Positions 13,545-27,455 are shown, counted from the stretch's first letter. The stretch: DNA of 64,000 nucleotides from Melanocharis versteri (GCA_013397845.1 VZTG01007793.1:939615-1003614), one strand, 5' to 3'. The notes: generated by a model from the letters alone, not told the origin. Numbers and translations are program-made.

Positions 13545-16500
13545 TCTCCTAACGTGGCTTCTGCCAGCAATCCTGATGAATCAACACACTGATAAAAAAA
13601 AAATCTGTTCTGTGACATCAACACTAAACAACAAATGAAGCATATTAGAAAAAAAAAAATCAATGCTAACCACAACTTCCCTAGATACCTGAGCCCTCAG
13701 AAAGCAAATCAGCTCGAGGTTAAGTCAACATTTCTTGCACACGTTGCACTGTGGAAAATAACTGAGAGCAGAGCAAGAAGAAATCCCCGACATGTGTAAT
13801 GGTCATGTGTAATATAATGTCTGCACCACATTGGTCAAGATTGCTCTGGGGCTTGTTCTTTGAAAGGCCACGGCTGTAATTCACATTCATTCACACACCT
13901 CATAAAATTGCAGAGCTGAGTTACTAACAGTGGTAACCACTTATTCTTTTGACCACTAAAACAATAAAAAGTCAGTTTGATTTTAATTTATTAACTGAAA
14001 GGAGGTTGGTGGTCACAGATTAGTCCTCTCTGAGAGTCACTGCAGAACCCAAGCAACACTTGGTCTGGCACACAATAGCTGTGCTACAAAACCCTGCTGA
14101 TGGACAGATAAAGTAGAATAGACACCAAAATCTGCTTGTTGCTGTAAGTCCCACTCATCAGAGCCACAGGCAGCTTTCTATCAGAGAGTCAGATCATGCC
14201 AAACAGGAATGTGCATATCACCATATGAGAAAAAGGTTTCATCTCATGTATTACTTCAATAGGTTTGCACCTGGCCCAGTTTTGGGTTTTTTTGCCAAAT
14301 TGATCTGACTGCTGTAGCAGGCAGGAGAAGAAAAACTACTTATGTTTTTGACTAAGCTTTCTGGTTGGCTGCTTCTCCCAAACCAGACCAGCATAACATA
14401 TTCTGACTTGAAGGAGCAACTACTGAACATGGAATTTTCTATCACATTTCTTACAGAATCATTGTTAGGTCAAATCTCACACAAAATTAAACCTTGATCA
14501 AACAAAAAAGTGCATGAAAAAATCACAAGACAAACATTAAATATCTCTATTAGTTCAGTTCTAATTTCTGAAAGCGCTCTTAATAAACATAGGAGCAAGA
14601 CTACTTAAGTAGTGCCTCATAATCACACTCACTCTCTCTCAAAAAAGCACCAATCTCACACTCAGCTCTAAACATTTCACTCAGTTGCTGCAAACATATT
14701 TGAATTTAGCCTGTAAAAACAATGATTGCTGAATTATCAAAACAAAAAACAAATTAAGAAACAACATCAATAGATAGGATGAGAAATAACAGAGCAGGTT
14801 TTCCAGTCTCCCTCTCTTCCCTCCCCTCCAAACTGGGTCAACAAGGACTACATGCCAAGAGAATATGCTTTATTCACATCAAAAAATCAAAGTTAGCATC
14901 ATCATTTTGATAACAAAGTATTGGTCCAGCTACTCCTCAGCCCTCCAAAGCTGCCATCTCATGTCTCCTGAAATTAAATGCCTTTTCTCCTAGAGCACTA
15001 TATCAGAAAATGATATGGGAAGAGAACAGACCTCCACATCATAAGAATTAAAAATTAATTCCAAGACAAGGGGTTTGGGGTTGCATTGATGGGTTATATT
15101 CACTGCAACACAAGGCAAGATAACCAACTCACAACAAACTGTTTTCTTCCACATGTTGTACTTGAGCAATGGTGTTACAAGAATCCAAAGACATTAATAT
15201 AATGGAAAATAATCATCACTATTCAGCAGCTATTAGTATAAATCAGAATGCTGAGTGAAGAAACAGAACTGAGGTAATTTTAAGGAAAGCATTTTTAAAA
15301 GTAAACAAAAATACGTGAAACAAGAATGAAAAGCATCTAGTTGCATTCCAGTGTTTATAAGCCTTCCAGAACGCTGACATTTTCATCTTTGTCATCTCTG
15401 TCAAGTACCTCACCCTAGTACAGCTTCTGACTGGAAAGCCAGAATGGGAAAATTCCAGGTATTTCCACTCGTCAATCCTACCAGACATGATGACTGTTCA
15501 ACACAGAACTTTCCTGGTTCATGTGCTTTATGAAACATAGAAGCTCTTTCAAATAATCATACATGCACACACAAAAAAAATAAGATTTACTATTAAGAAA
15601 TCAATAAAAACTTGAATATTTGAATGTGAAGACTTCACATCAGAGATCTCTTGAAATCTCTATAAACTTTTTCCTCCTGAAAATATAATCACATATTATC
15701 ACTGTAGGCAAGACACCTTTCATGAGAGCCAGTTCCTTTTTTTGGCCCTGACAGAGCTCTGTAGAGAACTTATGAGCAAGGAATGTCTCCTTTCTGTACT
15801 TCAATCTACTTTTACTTAGAACAGGCAAATTATTTTAAACCATTTCTTTAGTCACACCTTTTCAATAGTATTTAAACACTTAACCTGCCAAGCAACCCGT
15901 TCCTCATCCTCTCTGGACTTTTCTCACTGCCTCAGGTAATGGATACTATTCAGTTTAGTTTTCCATGTGAAATATACATATGTATGTATGTACACATGTA
16001 TATAAAGCCACTAATATTTAATGGCATAATATTTGGTTTGGACAACTTAATCTATTCTTTTCTTTCTCTTTCCCCTCCCACAATTATCTGCTTATTTGAG
16101 ATTTATAGTTGACAAACCCACCTAGATTTCAAAAAAGCAACCGTAATAATCCCAAACTTACTACCACTACCTAACTCCTATCTAGTTTTTGAATATGTTT
16201 CCCATTCTGTCTTGTCACAGCTGAAGAACATATAAAGTATTGAAGAACCTGTAGTTATAGACATACTATTGACTTGACCTCAGCAGTTTAATTTTAAAGC
16301 CATTGCTTTTAAGTTTGTCATGCTTAACCATCTTCATTCTTAGGCAGTATCATTCTATATTGGGTAGAGTAAGAGCTACCATAACTCCATAACAGTAAGA
16401 GGTCTTAAAACACTCTGAATTGTCAAGGCACCTTTTTTCCCTTGCAAGATGACTACCAGCTCTCAGATAATGCAAAGAACTTAAAAGAATCTGCAGGATC

Positions 16501-17371
16501 TTCTTATTTCTCACTGTTTCTTATATCTAGGGAGAGTCTAAGTAGTATTAAATATTTGAGTCCCCCACTAACCTCCAAATTGCCTGTAGTACACTCATTT
16601 CAGACCATAAGCCAGGTGAAAAACAAAATCACTTTTTAACTGCACTGCCAAGTCTTTCACTACAAAGCATCGAATGTGGTCTTTGTGTAGAAAAGTGCTC
16701 TCCTGAGTGGCCTAGATATTTGAAAAGAGTAGGTACCCAACATTCCAGGTTCCTTTCTTTGAAAGTCTCTCCTTACATTTTTCAAATAACATTAAGTAAA
16801 AAAATGCCTCTTTTCCTTACAAATATTTAGTGCAATGTAAAAGGCTGTTTGTCTGCACTCTCACTGAAGGCTGGAACAGACTCACTAAGTCTCCCTGGTT
16901 ATTAAATACAACAGTTGGATAATTTCAAACATATCCATATTAAACAAGGGACTCCTGAATTTTAGCTGAGTTCTTAGCACTGTGACAATGAAGCAATAAA
17001 TACTTTCTATTCTTTTCATTCCTCTAAGCTACTTTCTCTCTTCTTATACATCCATAATGGAAACGACAACAAGTTTTCAGCATTTAAACTTTTCCAGATA
17101 TGTCAGTGTCACAAAGAATGTTTCAGAATCAACATGCATTTGGAGCTGAGCTATCATCCTCAACTAAGAAAAGCAGTAGATGGGGTTAGAGGTAGCCCGT
17201 TTATTTTGCTGGCAATTCATTTCATAGTAAACTAGCTCTATTCACTAAGCCCATGAACATCACATACATTTACACTCCCATTTCACGCTGCAGTACATCA
17301 ATCTAACGCCATCTCTCAAGGGGAACTGTCTATATGCAGTCCAAATGGCTTTTCAGATGAAAAATAAGGGC
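13545..17371. other. Unique noncoding DNA with a short ATGT repeat
   Basis: No gene recognised. A/T-rich runs are frequent, and a short imperfect ATGT/TACA microsatellite lies at about 15973-16003. Open frames are short and unremarkable. The stretch could be intronic or intergenic. Confidence 0.55.
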
Positions 17372-17425
17372 AATAGCCTTTTATCTCGGGAGACTTGGGT
17401 TCAAACCCTTGTTTAGGTCACAAGT
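17372..17425 (+). repeat. Possible ancient L3/MIR-type retroposon relic
   Basis: The segment reads GGGAGACTTGGGTTCAAACCC, near the GGAGACCTGGGTTCAAATCCC word that is common in ancient CORE-SINE/L3-type amniote repeats, followed by a GGTCACAAG-like run. Only a short core survives and both ends are unclear. A chance match cannot be excluded. Confidence 0.35.
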
Positions 17426-18429
17426 TAAAATTAGTTTGGTGCTCTTGTCCTTCCTCACATTTGTGCTCCTGACACAACTGCTACTCATTCAGGCACCATC
17501 GGGTGTGAGTGGCAGTCCTGGCTCCAAGGGAGGCTGCTACAAAGGAAGTGATGTGTGTTGACATGGAGAAAAAAAGGGAAACTGAAAGGGAAGGAGAAAA
17601 AAGAGGGAAGAACTCAGAGTTCTCATTGGGTTTTGCAATATGGAAAGCCGGTTTCTTTCTAGTATCCTGGTCTTTTTTTAAAATGGGCAACAAGCACATT
17701 GAGGCAGAGCTGTATTTCTGACTTTTGACACTAAAGGGTCTTCTTATGTGCCTTGGTTACCTCCAGACCATATATAACATTTGCAGCTTCTCACTGGCTA
17801 CTCACGCAACAAAGTGAATGGGTAAAATCGTACTTTAAACATTTCTGTGATCATGATTAAGAACCATCTTTTTTCAGACCTATATACTGAAACCTTGACA
17901 TTCAGAACTACCTGACAAAGAACTGCCACCTGTCAGGAACTGTGCAACAGAAACACGGTCTTGGACTATTTACCACGGGCTCTCCCTGGCTTCCAGCTTT
18001 GAAGATATTCAGTCAGCTATAAGGAAAGACAGTCTAGAATCTTGTTTTTCCTGCTCAGAGCTGTCAATCCACACTAACAATGAAAGACTTCCTGTACTTT
18101 GTTGAACATAGCAGTAAATCAGTGCCATCTGCATAGAACACAGCAGTACCATCTGCATTATAAATGTCTCACTGAAGTTCATTATTGCATTATGCCAATT
18201 CAGTAGCAAGAAATTGCCAGAAAGTCTGTTGTACACCCAAGTGCATGTTAATTTTTAGCTTCTCCTACTTTCCACTGTACCAAAACATTTTTCCTGGACA
18301 TATGGGTATATAAAAAAATGACATGCAATTATAAGCAAAGTGTGTTTTACACCCAAATCCACATAACAAGCTTATCTTAACAGTATCTCCAAAGTGAAGA
18401 ATTTAACCACAACATAAAATCTAATGTGT
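17426..18429. other. Noncoding DNA, no gene recognised
   Basis: Two overlapping opposite-strand frames near 17.5-17.7 kb are open because of a purine-rich run (GAAAGGGAAGGAGAAAA-like) rather than because of coding constraint. No domain, RNA gene or repeat end was recognised. Confidence 0.5.
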
Positions 18430-18592
18430 TTATTCACAACCATATTCCTGTGAGATAAAGCAGGGTTATCCCCACTTTACGGATGAAAATTGAAGTGCAA
18501 GACAGAATAACTTGCCCGAACCTGCACAAGAAATGTTCTGAGACAAAGCAGAAATTTGAACTAACTAAATTCTAGACTAGCTTCTTTTTCGT
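18430..18592 (+). repeat. Ancient L3/MIR-like retroposon tail
   Basis: The order of words matches the widespread amniote L3/MIR-type 3' tail: CCTGTGAGATAAAGCAGGG, then TTATCCCCACTTTACGGATG, then a degenerate AACTGAGGCACAGAG-like run (GAAAATTGAAGTGCAAGACAG), then AACTTGCCCGAACC and AGCAGAAATTTGAACT in place of the usual GACTTGCCCAAGG and GAGCTGGGATTTGAACC. Family: ancient LINE/SINE relics predating birds. The copy is strongly diverged. Similar tails are sometimes kept as enhancers; nothing here shows that directly. Confidence 0.7.
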
Positions 18593-19599
18593 GTTTCTGA
18601 GATAAGCTCCTACTAAAAAATACTAAATACCATTTTCTCAAATATTATATTATATTATAAACAAGAAAGAAGACATGAATGACTAAATTATTTTAAAAGG
18701 CAATTTGAAAGCATGCAAAATAAAAAAGAATCTGATGGCTACCATGAAGGAAAAGCAAATCTCCAAAGAAATAATTTTTACAAATATTTATGCTCTTCTC
18801 TGTGATGGACATGAGTTTTGGGGAGCAGGGTATGACAGAAATACCGCATAGATATGATTTTTCCCCAAAACACATTTTCTTCAACAACTGGATTTTATTT
18901 CACTTATATTCCCAGTTGACTTGTACATGTTTACATATATTTTCCTGTATAGAACTTAGAAAAATAATGGATGCTTGTCATATTGACTGACACTCAACTT
19001 TGGTAATGCTCATGTATCTAGCCAGCTGATGACTGAGTGCTTAACTATTCACTGCAGGTTTGTGCATACCACTATCAAAAACATTGATATTTTAATATGT
19101 AATCTGCAATTAATTACATGAACCACTGGATATGCCACTTACGGTAATTAAACTTCAATAGGCACTATTTTGCAATACATGGCTAGTTCACATGCAACAC
19201 ACTATCTTAAATAAGGCACTTAATGAAAGAATATTGCCAGGATCGGTGAAGGGTTTCGTCATTGGTACTGGCTGCAGTTTATAGCAAAGGGAATATCACA
19301 TGTTAATGGTTGAACACCTGGGATTGTACTCAGATTGTACTTGGTCAATTACTATCTTTATCTAGGCCTGGCCTGTTAAGCATAATCAGGAAAATACAAA
19401 ATTCATTTGGGGCATCGGAACTGAGAAGGCAGAGTTATTTCATGTACTGTGGCTTACAAAAGTTTAGGAATCCACACTCATCCGTCATAGGCTCGTGTAA
19501 GACCAGCTCAGACTTTTCCCAAACACTGTTCTGATCCTACGTTGAAACTAAACTTTCATATTTTGATGTGTCATTTTTCTTTATTATGAACATTCAGAG
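18593..19599. other. Noncoding DNA, no gene recognised
   Basis: It includes a short ATTAT-type A/T repeat at about 18640-18660. No splice-site-framed open segment or transposon end was convincing here. Open frames reach about 75 codons and overlap on both strands. Confidence 0.5.
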
Positions 19600-19746
19600 A
19601 CAAATTTTCCAAAAGTGTTTAGGCAACTAGTGATGCAAATAGGCAGCTTGTGTTATTCTTCAAAATCACTTAGGCAGATTAGACAGCTAAATCCCTCTGA
19701 AACTAGCAGGAGTTAGACCTCTGACTTAGGCACTTAGAAAAAAATA
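19600..19746. repeat. Ancient palindromic amniote repeat relic
   Basis: The left arm reads AAATTTTCCAAAAGTGTTTAGGC and the right arm reads GACTTAGGCACTTAGAAAAAAAT. The right arm, reverse-complemented, resembles the left, so the element is an imperfect inverted repeat of about 147 bp. The arms match the TTAGGCACTTTTGAAAATTTT word seen in old interspersed repeats of turtles, crocodilians and birds. The middle holds a degenerate TTAGACCTCTGACTTAGGC segment. The family name is uncertain; a DNA-transposon-like (MITE) origin is an inference from the palindrome. Confidence 0.55.
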
Positions 19747-22700
19747 GCCAATGCTTTTCTGCATTTTCAGGCTTCTAATAATTTTTTAACATCTTTGGGA
19801 TAAGTTTTGATTTATTTAGGCTGGTTCCCAGTACATTACTTTCTCTCACCTGACTGAAAGAGCATACCTCATTAAGGAAGTTGCAGATTTTTCTTGCAGA
19901 CCATGTTTAGAAGACATACATGTGAAAGAGATGACAAGCTTTTTTCTATATATTTTTTTTTTTTTACTTTAAATTGGTAAAGTGACAGTGTGGAATAGTG
20001 GATAATGTAAAAGGACTGTTTTATTCTAAAATCTAAATGGGCTTTTTAATAACATTTAACTTTAGCACAAAATAGTGAGTGTTTAAAAGCTGGAAAAATA
20101 CAAAGCACTCAGTGTATAACTTGATCAGATTATTTTGGTTATCCTAAAACAAAAAGAAAATCAATCCCAAAATTATTTCTCCACAGCTAAATGGAGAAAT
20201 AGTCAAATTTTAGTCAAACTGTAATTAAATTTGAGAAGCACGTAACAAAGACCTCATTTTATTGTAAAATATTTGTCTCTCCAGAGAGAGACAAAGCATA
20301 TAAACCTTTGGTTTATAGTTTTTCACTGAATGAGGAACATTAGGTTATGAAATATTTCACCACTGAAATTTTGCAAGACTGAGATGTATATCATTTAACC
20401 ATGAAATTATTCATATCCATATTTCTGTCTAGAAAATAACAAAATATTTGGCTAGCTTAGTTTTAAGATGATGTTCTATGAAAAAGGGAGCAATCAGAGT
20501 ATGTCACGCTACAATAGGTCCTTTACATCAGCTTAACAGCTTTTGAATCCACTACCAAACTTCTACTATACCTGATTTAAAACAGATGAGATCTAAAAGA
20601 GAAGAAGTTCTTATAAGTGCCATGAAAATTTTCATTTGGTTTTCTTGAGAAACTATTTTTGGTTTCAGGTATATGGTTTTAGTCTGTGACAATTCTGATT
20701 TTTTAATTTCCATTTTCAATCAAAAATACCCTCCAGCATTTTTAAAATACCCTAAAGAATATCTGGAGGTTTTTTTCCCAAACTGTTATTTTGCCTCTTC
20801 TACAAGAGGATTTTTTCCAGTATACAGTTCTTTTCATTAGAGAAAAGGAAATGGAAGAATTGGCTGCCTCTGATGATTCATAATTGTACATTTTGTGGCT
20901 TCAATGACAGGATTTTTTTTCTTTTTTAACAGGCATTAATTTATCAAAGGAACACAAGTCTAAAGCTGTCTTCCTACATATATACGGTGCAGTTTAACTC
21001 AAGGTACAAATTTAATCATTTCCCATCTTATGTTTACATAAAGGGAACAGTGAGGTCCAAATGTAAGACGTTATATATCATAAAATAATAATCACTCTAA
21101 TGTGTGGGTGCTGAAGTTGATTACCGACTTAGAGCTTGTAGAATAAATGTATTAGGAGAGGGGAAGAAGCAAGGAAAGATACATAGAGTACATCAAATTC
21201 AATCAGGCAAATGCATCCCTCCAGGCTACTTAGCCTGACCTAAGCTTTCCGTTGGGAAACCAGAGTTCAGAACAGAATTTCTGCAGTGTAATTTCAGGTG
21301 CAACAAAGTCACATTATAAAAAAAAGCTTAGAAGCTATTTCTCATGCCATGATTGGCATGGCTAGAGAAGCAAAAGGCAGGCAATGCTGTCCACAACAAA
21401 TCTATAGTAAAATAACTTATTTCACTCTGCTCAAAAGACTCTAATTCCATTTGTCCACAGCTGTACAGTGTGGTCTCAAGATCCATCTTTAATTGAGTCA
21501 TGTCTTTGACAGGGACAAGAAAAACTGTCCGAAAAATTACGTCTTCTAGGTTTCCCCAGAAAGAGTTTAACTTGCTTGAGCCAAATGAAGTATTTGGGTT
21601 GAAGACAAGTTTCTATATGATTTACAAAAATTGCTCTCTTCCTCTCTTTTTCCATGTAAGCTCTGATCACCTGGGTAGTGGAGAATAAAAAGCAATCTTC
21701 TTCTGAGCAGGTGCAGCATCAAGCCTTACCCAGCACTGCAAAATATTTCAAACAAAACCAACTGGAGCTGCTATCTTGTGAACTTAATCTCATTATTGTC
21801 TATTTGGACAGGAAACACATTAAACAACCTTAGCTCTCAATTAACAATATATTTAATGTGGGGCTTAGATCAGTTTTTTATTAAATTTTGTTTAAACACA
21901 GTTCTCTAAATATCTTAACATTGCATTAAGGAAGGGGATGACATAATAAATACATATACCATTCAGCAAAAAATAAAACCAGCCTCAAATACCTGTTGGG
22001 GCTTATTTAAGTATCTTGAAAAGAGTATTAATGCATCATTTTGTCTATAAATACCAGTATCTCCACAAACTCCCTTGAATTCCTCCTATGTGGATAATGT
22101 AACCATATCAGTCAGTGCCACATCATGCTCCCAGCAGCCCTGGGTTTGTAAAACGATATGTAAAACAGGCTTTTTAATGTCCTTTTAAACCTGCTTTATT
22201 TTTCACTTCCCAACCCCCCTTTGCCCCACTCAGACTCAATTTATGAGAGACCACACTCAAAGAAATCCTACTTGACTAGCCAATGTTCTTTCCCAACTCC
22301 AAATCCAGGTTTTATTAAGGAGAACACATTGCTTATGCAACCCCACATTCAGCTCTTGGCATAAATAATTTAACCACAAGCTGACTTGGTTGGCTGTGCT
22401 TACAGAATTGAAAGCCATCCCACCTAGTTTATCATGGATGGGAACTCCAGGGAGGGAAAGGATAGAGCAGATTGAGCTTGCAGTAAGGCTGCTGAAGGAG
22501 CTCCATGCTTAGTTTTCCTCACAGAGTCTCTGCATGTCTAATGCAGAGGAGTGACGGCACCTCATCAGTACAATTTCCACTGCTTTCTGCTGGCAATCAC
22601 AGTGCTGCTATGTCTCAGCTTCTGCCATGAGGATCATTTCATTTTCCCCAAGGATCAGAGTTCAAGCAGTTCTTGAAGACAAGTTCGAACATTCTTTGTT

Positions 22701-24603
22701 TGGACCTTGTTTATCATCCACATTAAGTTCTTTCTGCACAGCACCATTTTCAGTGTAATTGCTTGTGCTGCATTCCACTAACTCACTGTGCAACTCACTT
22801 TCATAACAACTGTGAGCCAGAACAGTTTACTGGCAGACTAATTATTTTTGTCTATAAAGTCGGTGTACTATAGACAGCAGGACTGCATATTTTCCTTTCA
22901 GATGTAAGTTTCACACAGAACTGAAAGGTTGTTTTTGGTGTTCAGCATATATAAATGTTCCAGCAATTAGGTGTTGCTTTTTATATTTCTGGATGTATAT
23001 CCTGAGAAGGTCTTTGACTTTCTTGCTTAGAGAAATTTCTCAGGACAAACTCTTTTCATAGGGATCCCACTTCACTAATACAACAGGCAAAGGAACAAAC
23101 CCCAACCAAAGTATCATTCAGCCATTAATAATTAATGTATACAAGCACTTGTATACAAGTATACGTGTACTTTTATACATATTTATGTACACACACACAT
23201 ACAGATACATGCACATGAGAACAGCTGTCCGAGAACATTTCAGTGTAAAACCCCATATAAACAACTGTAAGGAGTAGGCAGGACAAATAACAAAGGACAT
23301 CCTGAATTTACAAACATGGCTTGGGAAAGGATGTTCAGCGCAATGAAAGGTTGGCTTGGAGTTAGAAGTTCATGGGGTTTTCTCTTGAAAACTTTGGACT
23401 GCAAAACATCAAGACACACTGTCCCTCCAGCTTATATCTGGCAAACACAGATGAGAAACCTTCACCTTATGACACAGGCATTGACAGGACCAATTCACCT
23501 CAAAATATGAGGCACCAAGGTATCACAATGAAAGATACAAAAAAAACCCTATAGTGGCAGGAACTGCAGCTGCTTGATGAGAAGATTCTGACAGTTCTTT
23601 TCTGTGATGAAGATTTATTTAGAGGTTCAGGTATCCATAAGTTTGAATGCTTGTCTGGACCTCCTCACTTGTGAATAAATACAGGATTTCCATCATCATC
23701 TCAAAGATAACACAAAAGGCTAGAGGTAAGAGAGATGTGGTGAAGATGAGAATCTGATGGTATTTTGATATTCTGCTATTTATTCACAGAAAACCCAGGA
23801 AACAGAGGCTGACAGCTTGTTAAGGAAGCAGAACTTAGCAAAGACAAATTGCATTCCCTGTTGAGATTGATGAAGATTCTAAATTCAATACAAGGTATTG
23901 GTGGAAAAATTAATTTGGCACTTATTTCCTACCATCTGTTTCAGATATTCCAAGTGTGTACTAACAACCTATCACTGACATGTGAAGGATTTGAAGCTGT
24001 AGAAGTAAATAGTATGGAAGATGATTCCTGCCTTCAAGAAAGACAATCCCTCTCGTATATACCACATTCTAGGCCTCAACCATGAATTAAATATAGGATA
24101 TGTTGGTTAAAAATCATACCAACTATAACTGTATCACTTCAAAGTTCAAACACAATTCTAATAGTATTTAATTGCACTTGACATAACAGTAAAATACTTG
24201 AAAATAAAGGGATCGGAAGAAGGGGAAACAAGTACAGAGGAAGCATGCTTAGCATGCCATTAAAAAAATCATCCACATTCTGAGCCTCTTTTACAATCAT
24301 GTTCAAAATTGTTATTTTCATTGACGTTAACAGAAATTGGGAAAATGCAGAATTTATCCCAGTGACAACTTCTTCAAAAGATCAGAGAGCAGCACAACAT
24401 TCTCCACACTAGTCTGGCTTGGTATGACACAAAATGATCCGCCCCAGCCCAGCCCTGTGCTACACATCAGGCACAAGAGCTTCACTCCAGCAAGGGTAAA
24501 GAAGGGGAAAGGGCTGGACACATTCTTGTCCTCCTGACTGCTGGTGCTCCTGTTTCTCCCCCAGTACTTCACACACGTCCCCTTTCTCCCCCCCCATCCC
24601 CCT
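19747..24603. other. Unique AT-rich DNA, no gene recognised
   Basis: It contains a poly(T) run at about 19953-19965 and a mixed TATA/ACAC-rich tract with a perfect 14-bp palindrome at about 23147-23210. No repeat end, RNA gene or recognisable protein was found. Frames near 23.3-23.5 and 23.8-24.1 kb have real-looking lengths (60-78 codons) but no motif. Confidence 0.55.
23147..23210. repeat. TATA/ACAC-rich tract with 14-bp palindrome
   Basis: The word ACTTGTATACAAGT at 23147-23160 is its own reverse complement. It runs on into ATACGTGTAC and then a CACACACATAC microsatellite. Such alternating purine-pyrimidine DNA can extrude cruciforms or be copy-number variable. No function is shown. Confidence 0.7.
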
Positions 24604-24677
24604 AAAACAAAATAAAACAACAACAAAAACAAACAAACAAACAAAAGAAACAACAACAACAAAATAAACAAAAAAAC
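24604..24677. repeat. CAA/CAAA simple repeat
   Basis: A low-complexity tract of CAA and CAAA units follows directly on a C-rich run (CCCCCCCCATCCCC at about 24589-24602). The two minus-strand frames of 118 and 131 codons that cross it are open only because the complement reads as Val/Phe/Leu/Cys-rich triplets. This makes those frames repeat artefacts. Confidence 0.9.
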
Positions 24678-27349
24678 CATCAAAACCCCTGTTATTTGTT
24701 TTGGATTCATTGGGTGCCCAACTCCCTGGAGCTAACAGGTAATTTGGGTGCCGACTGCTGCTCTGGGTGCACAGAGAACTGGTTGTCTGGGAACAGGTAA
24801 GGCAGTGAGACAAGACCCTGAGAAAGATTCTTCCAAGGACTTCTCTGACATTCATCTAAAACATTAAATAGTATTACAAGTGGTACATCTGTATCATCAA
24901 AGATTTAGGTGGCAAACCTTATCATCACACTCACTATCACCAATTTTTATTTAAATTAGGTATGCAGTCTGATGAAATATATAAAAGCTATCCAAATTTT
25001 TAAAAAAGAGCAGTTTTATAATTTCAGAAGACAAATTAGAGATTGCATCTGAGACTACTTAGTGGGAAATGTTTACGAAAAGGTCTTGATTGGCTAAAGG
25101 TTTTGCAAATAACTGAGGTTTTGTGAAGTGGCTTCATTTAGTGCCTAGAAAAAGAAAATGAACTCTAACTACTACATTTGTGGACAGATTTCCTACTCAT
25201 AGTTGGGTCTGCTTCTCAAGAAAATGCTGCTTAAAGTGAATCACAAATTTAAGAGCTAGTGCGGGTTTTTTTCTTTTTTAGGAGCTCTCTGCTCTATGAG
25301 AGATAATAGGACCAGCTATTTTTTGTGTGTTTACTCTAGTTCAGTGACCAGTACCAAAATGGAGACAGAACTTTGCAAGGACTGTAAATAGGCCATAATC
25401 CCAAGGATTCACAAATGAATGTAATTAATCTGCCAACAAACCTGAAGTTAACTGCTCAGCACATACTCAACAAGGATCTAAAGGTAACCAGATATCCCAT
25501 AAACCTGACAGCAGTAGTCACAAGCGCCATATCTTGTAAGGGTGGCTTACAGATCACAAAAGTGAATCAAAAATTGACTTGGTTAGAATTAGGGGGGAAA
25601 ATCAAAGTGGGAATATTATGATCTTGATGACACAAGGAAGACAGTTCAAAAAGTTCCTTCAGATTTTGTCTTACTGTCCTACTATCTTTCAGGCATCTTC
25701 AATTTAATTTATTTTGTTTATCTTCAGTATGCGTCACCTTTTTCTTTATATAGCACTTCCACAAGAAGAAAGAAAGAATCGCCTAATGCGTCACCACTAT
25801 GTAAAGTTTTTTGTAAAAGGCTTCTAAAAGGATGTAATCTAAGACAGGAATTTTAAGTCTAATAAAACTTTTCTGCTCCATTTAATACAATTTGATTCAT
25901 GCCATACACAGCATGCTTGATTGAAAGATCAGGTGTTTTTATCCCTTCAGCTGAGGGGTGTCTTGTCTGTTATAGAACTGCTTTTGTCTGTCAATTTTAC
26001 AAGTTCCAGATACAGCTTATGGATCACATTCACTAAGGCATTCAGCCATTCAGGACTTTGCCAAATTGCACTGTTCCAATGCAGAGGTTACTTGGCTTAG
26101 ATATTTCTTAGAAGTTAAGATTCTATTGTCACATTTTTCTTTTTCACCTACAAGTAGTTCTGTTTATTCCCAACTCAGCAGCCAAGCTATTGATTAAGGT
26201 GGCTTAGGTCAGCCCACCCTGCAATTCCAGCCTCAATCCTTGCATTGTTTTCCAATAGCGTGCTTTATTGATTTCATGTTCTTGGTTTTGACTTAAGGAT
26301 CTTGCTTTTAGCTTTAACTCTGTCCTGTATTTTTTGCTCAAGTTTTATTTTACTGTTGGCTCAAACTGCCCAAAGAAATTGCAGTCAAATGTAAAGATGT
26401 GTCTGCTGGGCTAAAAGGGAAGAAACTAAATTAGGCATCAGTAAAAAGGCACACAGGGCCTGTCACACACTAGTTTCAGAATATATATATTTTTAAATCT
26501 AAGTGCATATTATGCAATATAAAAAGCAATCTTCACAACAACCCTTGTACCATTTCTTCTGCTCTACTAAAACTTCAGGGAATCACTGACCCCCTCTGCA
26601 TAGCTCACTTGGTGACCTTTGATATCTATAATCTTGAAATGTTTTCTATTTATATGGGTAAGTTGAAGATAGCAGTCCAATTTTTACCATCTCACATTTA
26701 GTTGAATTACATTTGTGCCGAGAAAATGGTAAAATCTCATTATTCTTCTTGGGTAGAACTTTTACTCACTTTGTCCTGGGGGGAATCAGGCATACAAATC
26801 AGGCTTGAGCTGGTTCTCTGAGATCCCTACCTGTGAATCTGAGGGCAGAATGGGACTTTTACAACATGGATGGTTCCAGTACATGAACTTGCATTTTGCA
26901 TAAAATCCAGTGGCAGTTACTTTTGCAGTTCTGTATTATGCTTCTGCAGCTGAAATTTGCATTCTGTCAGTGCATTTAGTTTGTTCTATTTATTTTACTG
27001 AAAAAGCATGAGAGATTTGTGTGTGAATAGTTCTAAATATATATATTTTCATTGAACTAAAATATTGTTTGGGTTGGTCAGTAAAAGCTTTCAAGAAATG
27101 TATGCTTACGGAAGTGTTTATTTCTGCAAAAATAAATATTCTATTATTTGTGTGGCTGACAGTCAGCTTTGTTGTAGTTCCAAATGAAAAAGGGAGTATG
27201 TTGATTAGAGAAAATACAGCCATGTTCCATCTTCCTCCCCTGCTTCAGTAAGAGAAGAGCATTTGCATATTAATTCTAGGACTGAACAGCTGCATTCCCT
27301 AGAAAGCACCATTCATTGCAGCACTGAGCCCACTGAAACCAGGCAGGAG
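24678..27349. other. Noncoding DNA with possible old repeat fragments
   Basis: TGGGTGC occurs three times between about 24710 and 24770, and a donor-like AACAG/GTAAGG lies at 24796/24797. A CTTCACAACAACCCTTGTACC segment near 26530 resembles the CACAACAACCCTGTGAGG word of L3 tails but is too short to call. No gene was recognised. Confidence 0.45.
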
Positions 27350-27396
27350 AAAAAAAAAAAGAAAAAGAAAAAGAAAAAGAAAAAAAATAAAAGAAA
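27350..27396. repeat. AAAAAG microsatellite
   Basis: A run of A is followed by at least three AAAAAG units and then an A-rich end. It is a simple repeat likely to vary in length between individuals. It could also be the decayed A-tail of a retroposon, but nothing recognisable precedes it. Confidence 0.9.
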
Positions 27397-27455
27397 GACA
27401 GGGGCATAAAGTTTAAGGTAGATAGAGACACTTATTTTGCAATCCTTTATTTCCA

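Noticed and set aside
24354..24855. Two overlapping minus-strand frames of 118 and 131 codons
   Set aside because: They are open only because they read through the complement of the CAA/CAAA and C-rich simple tract; the proteins are Phe/Val/Leu/Cys low-complexity.
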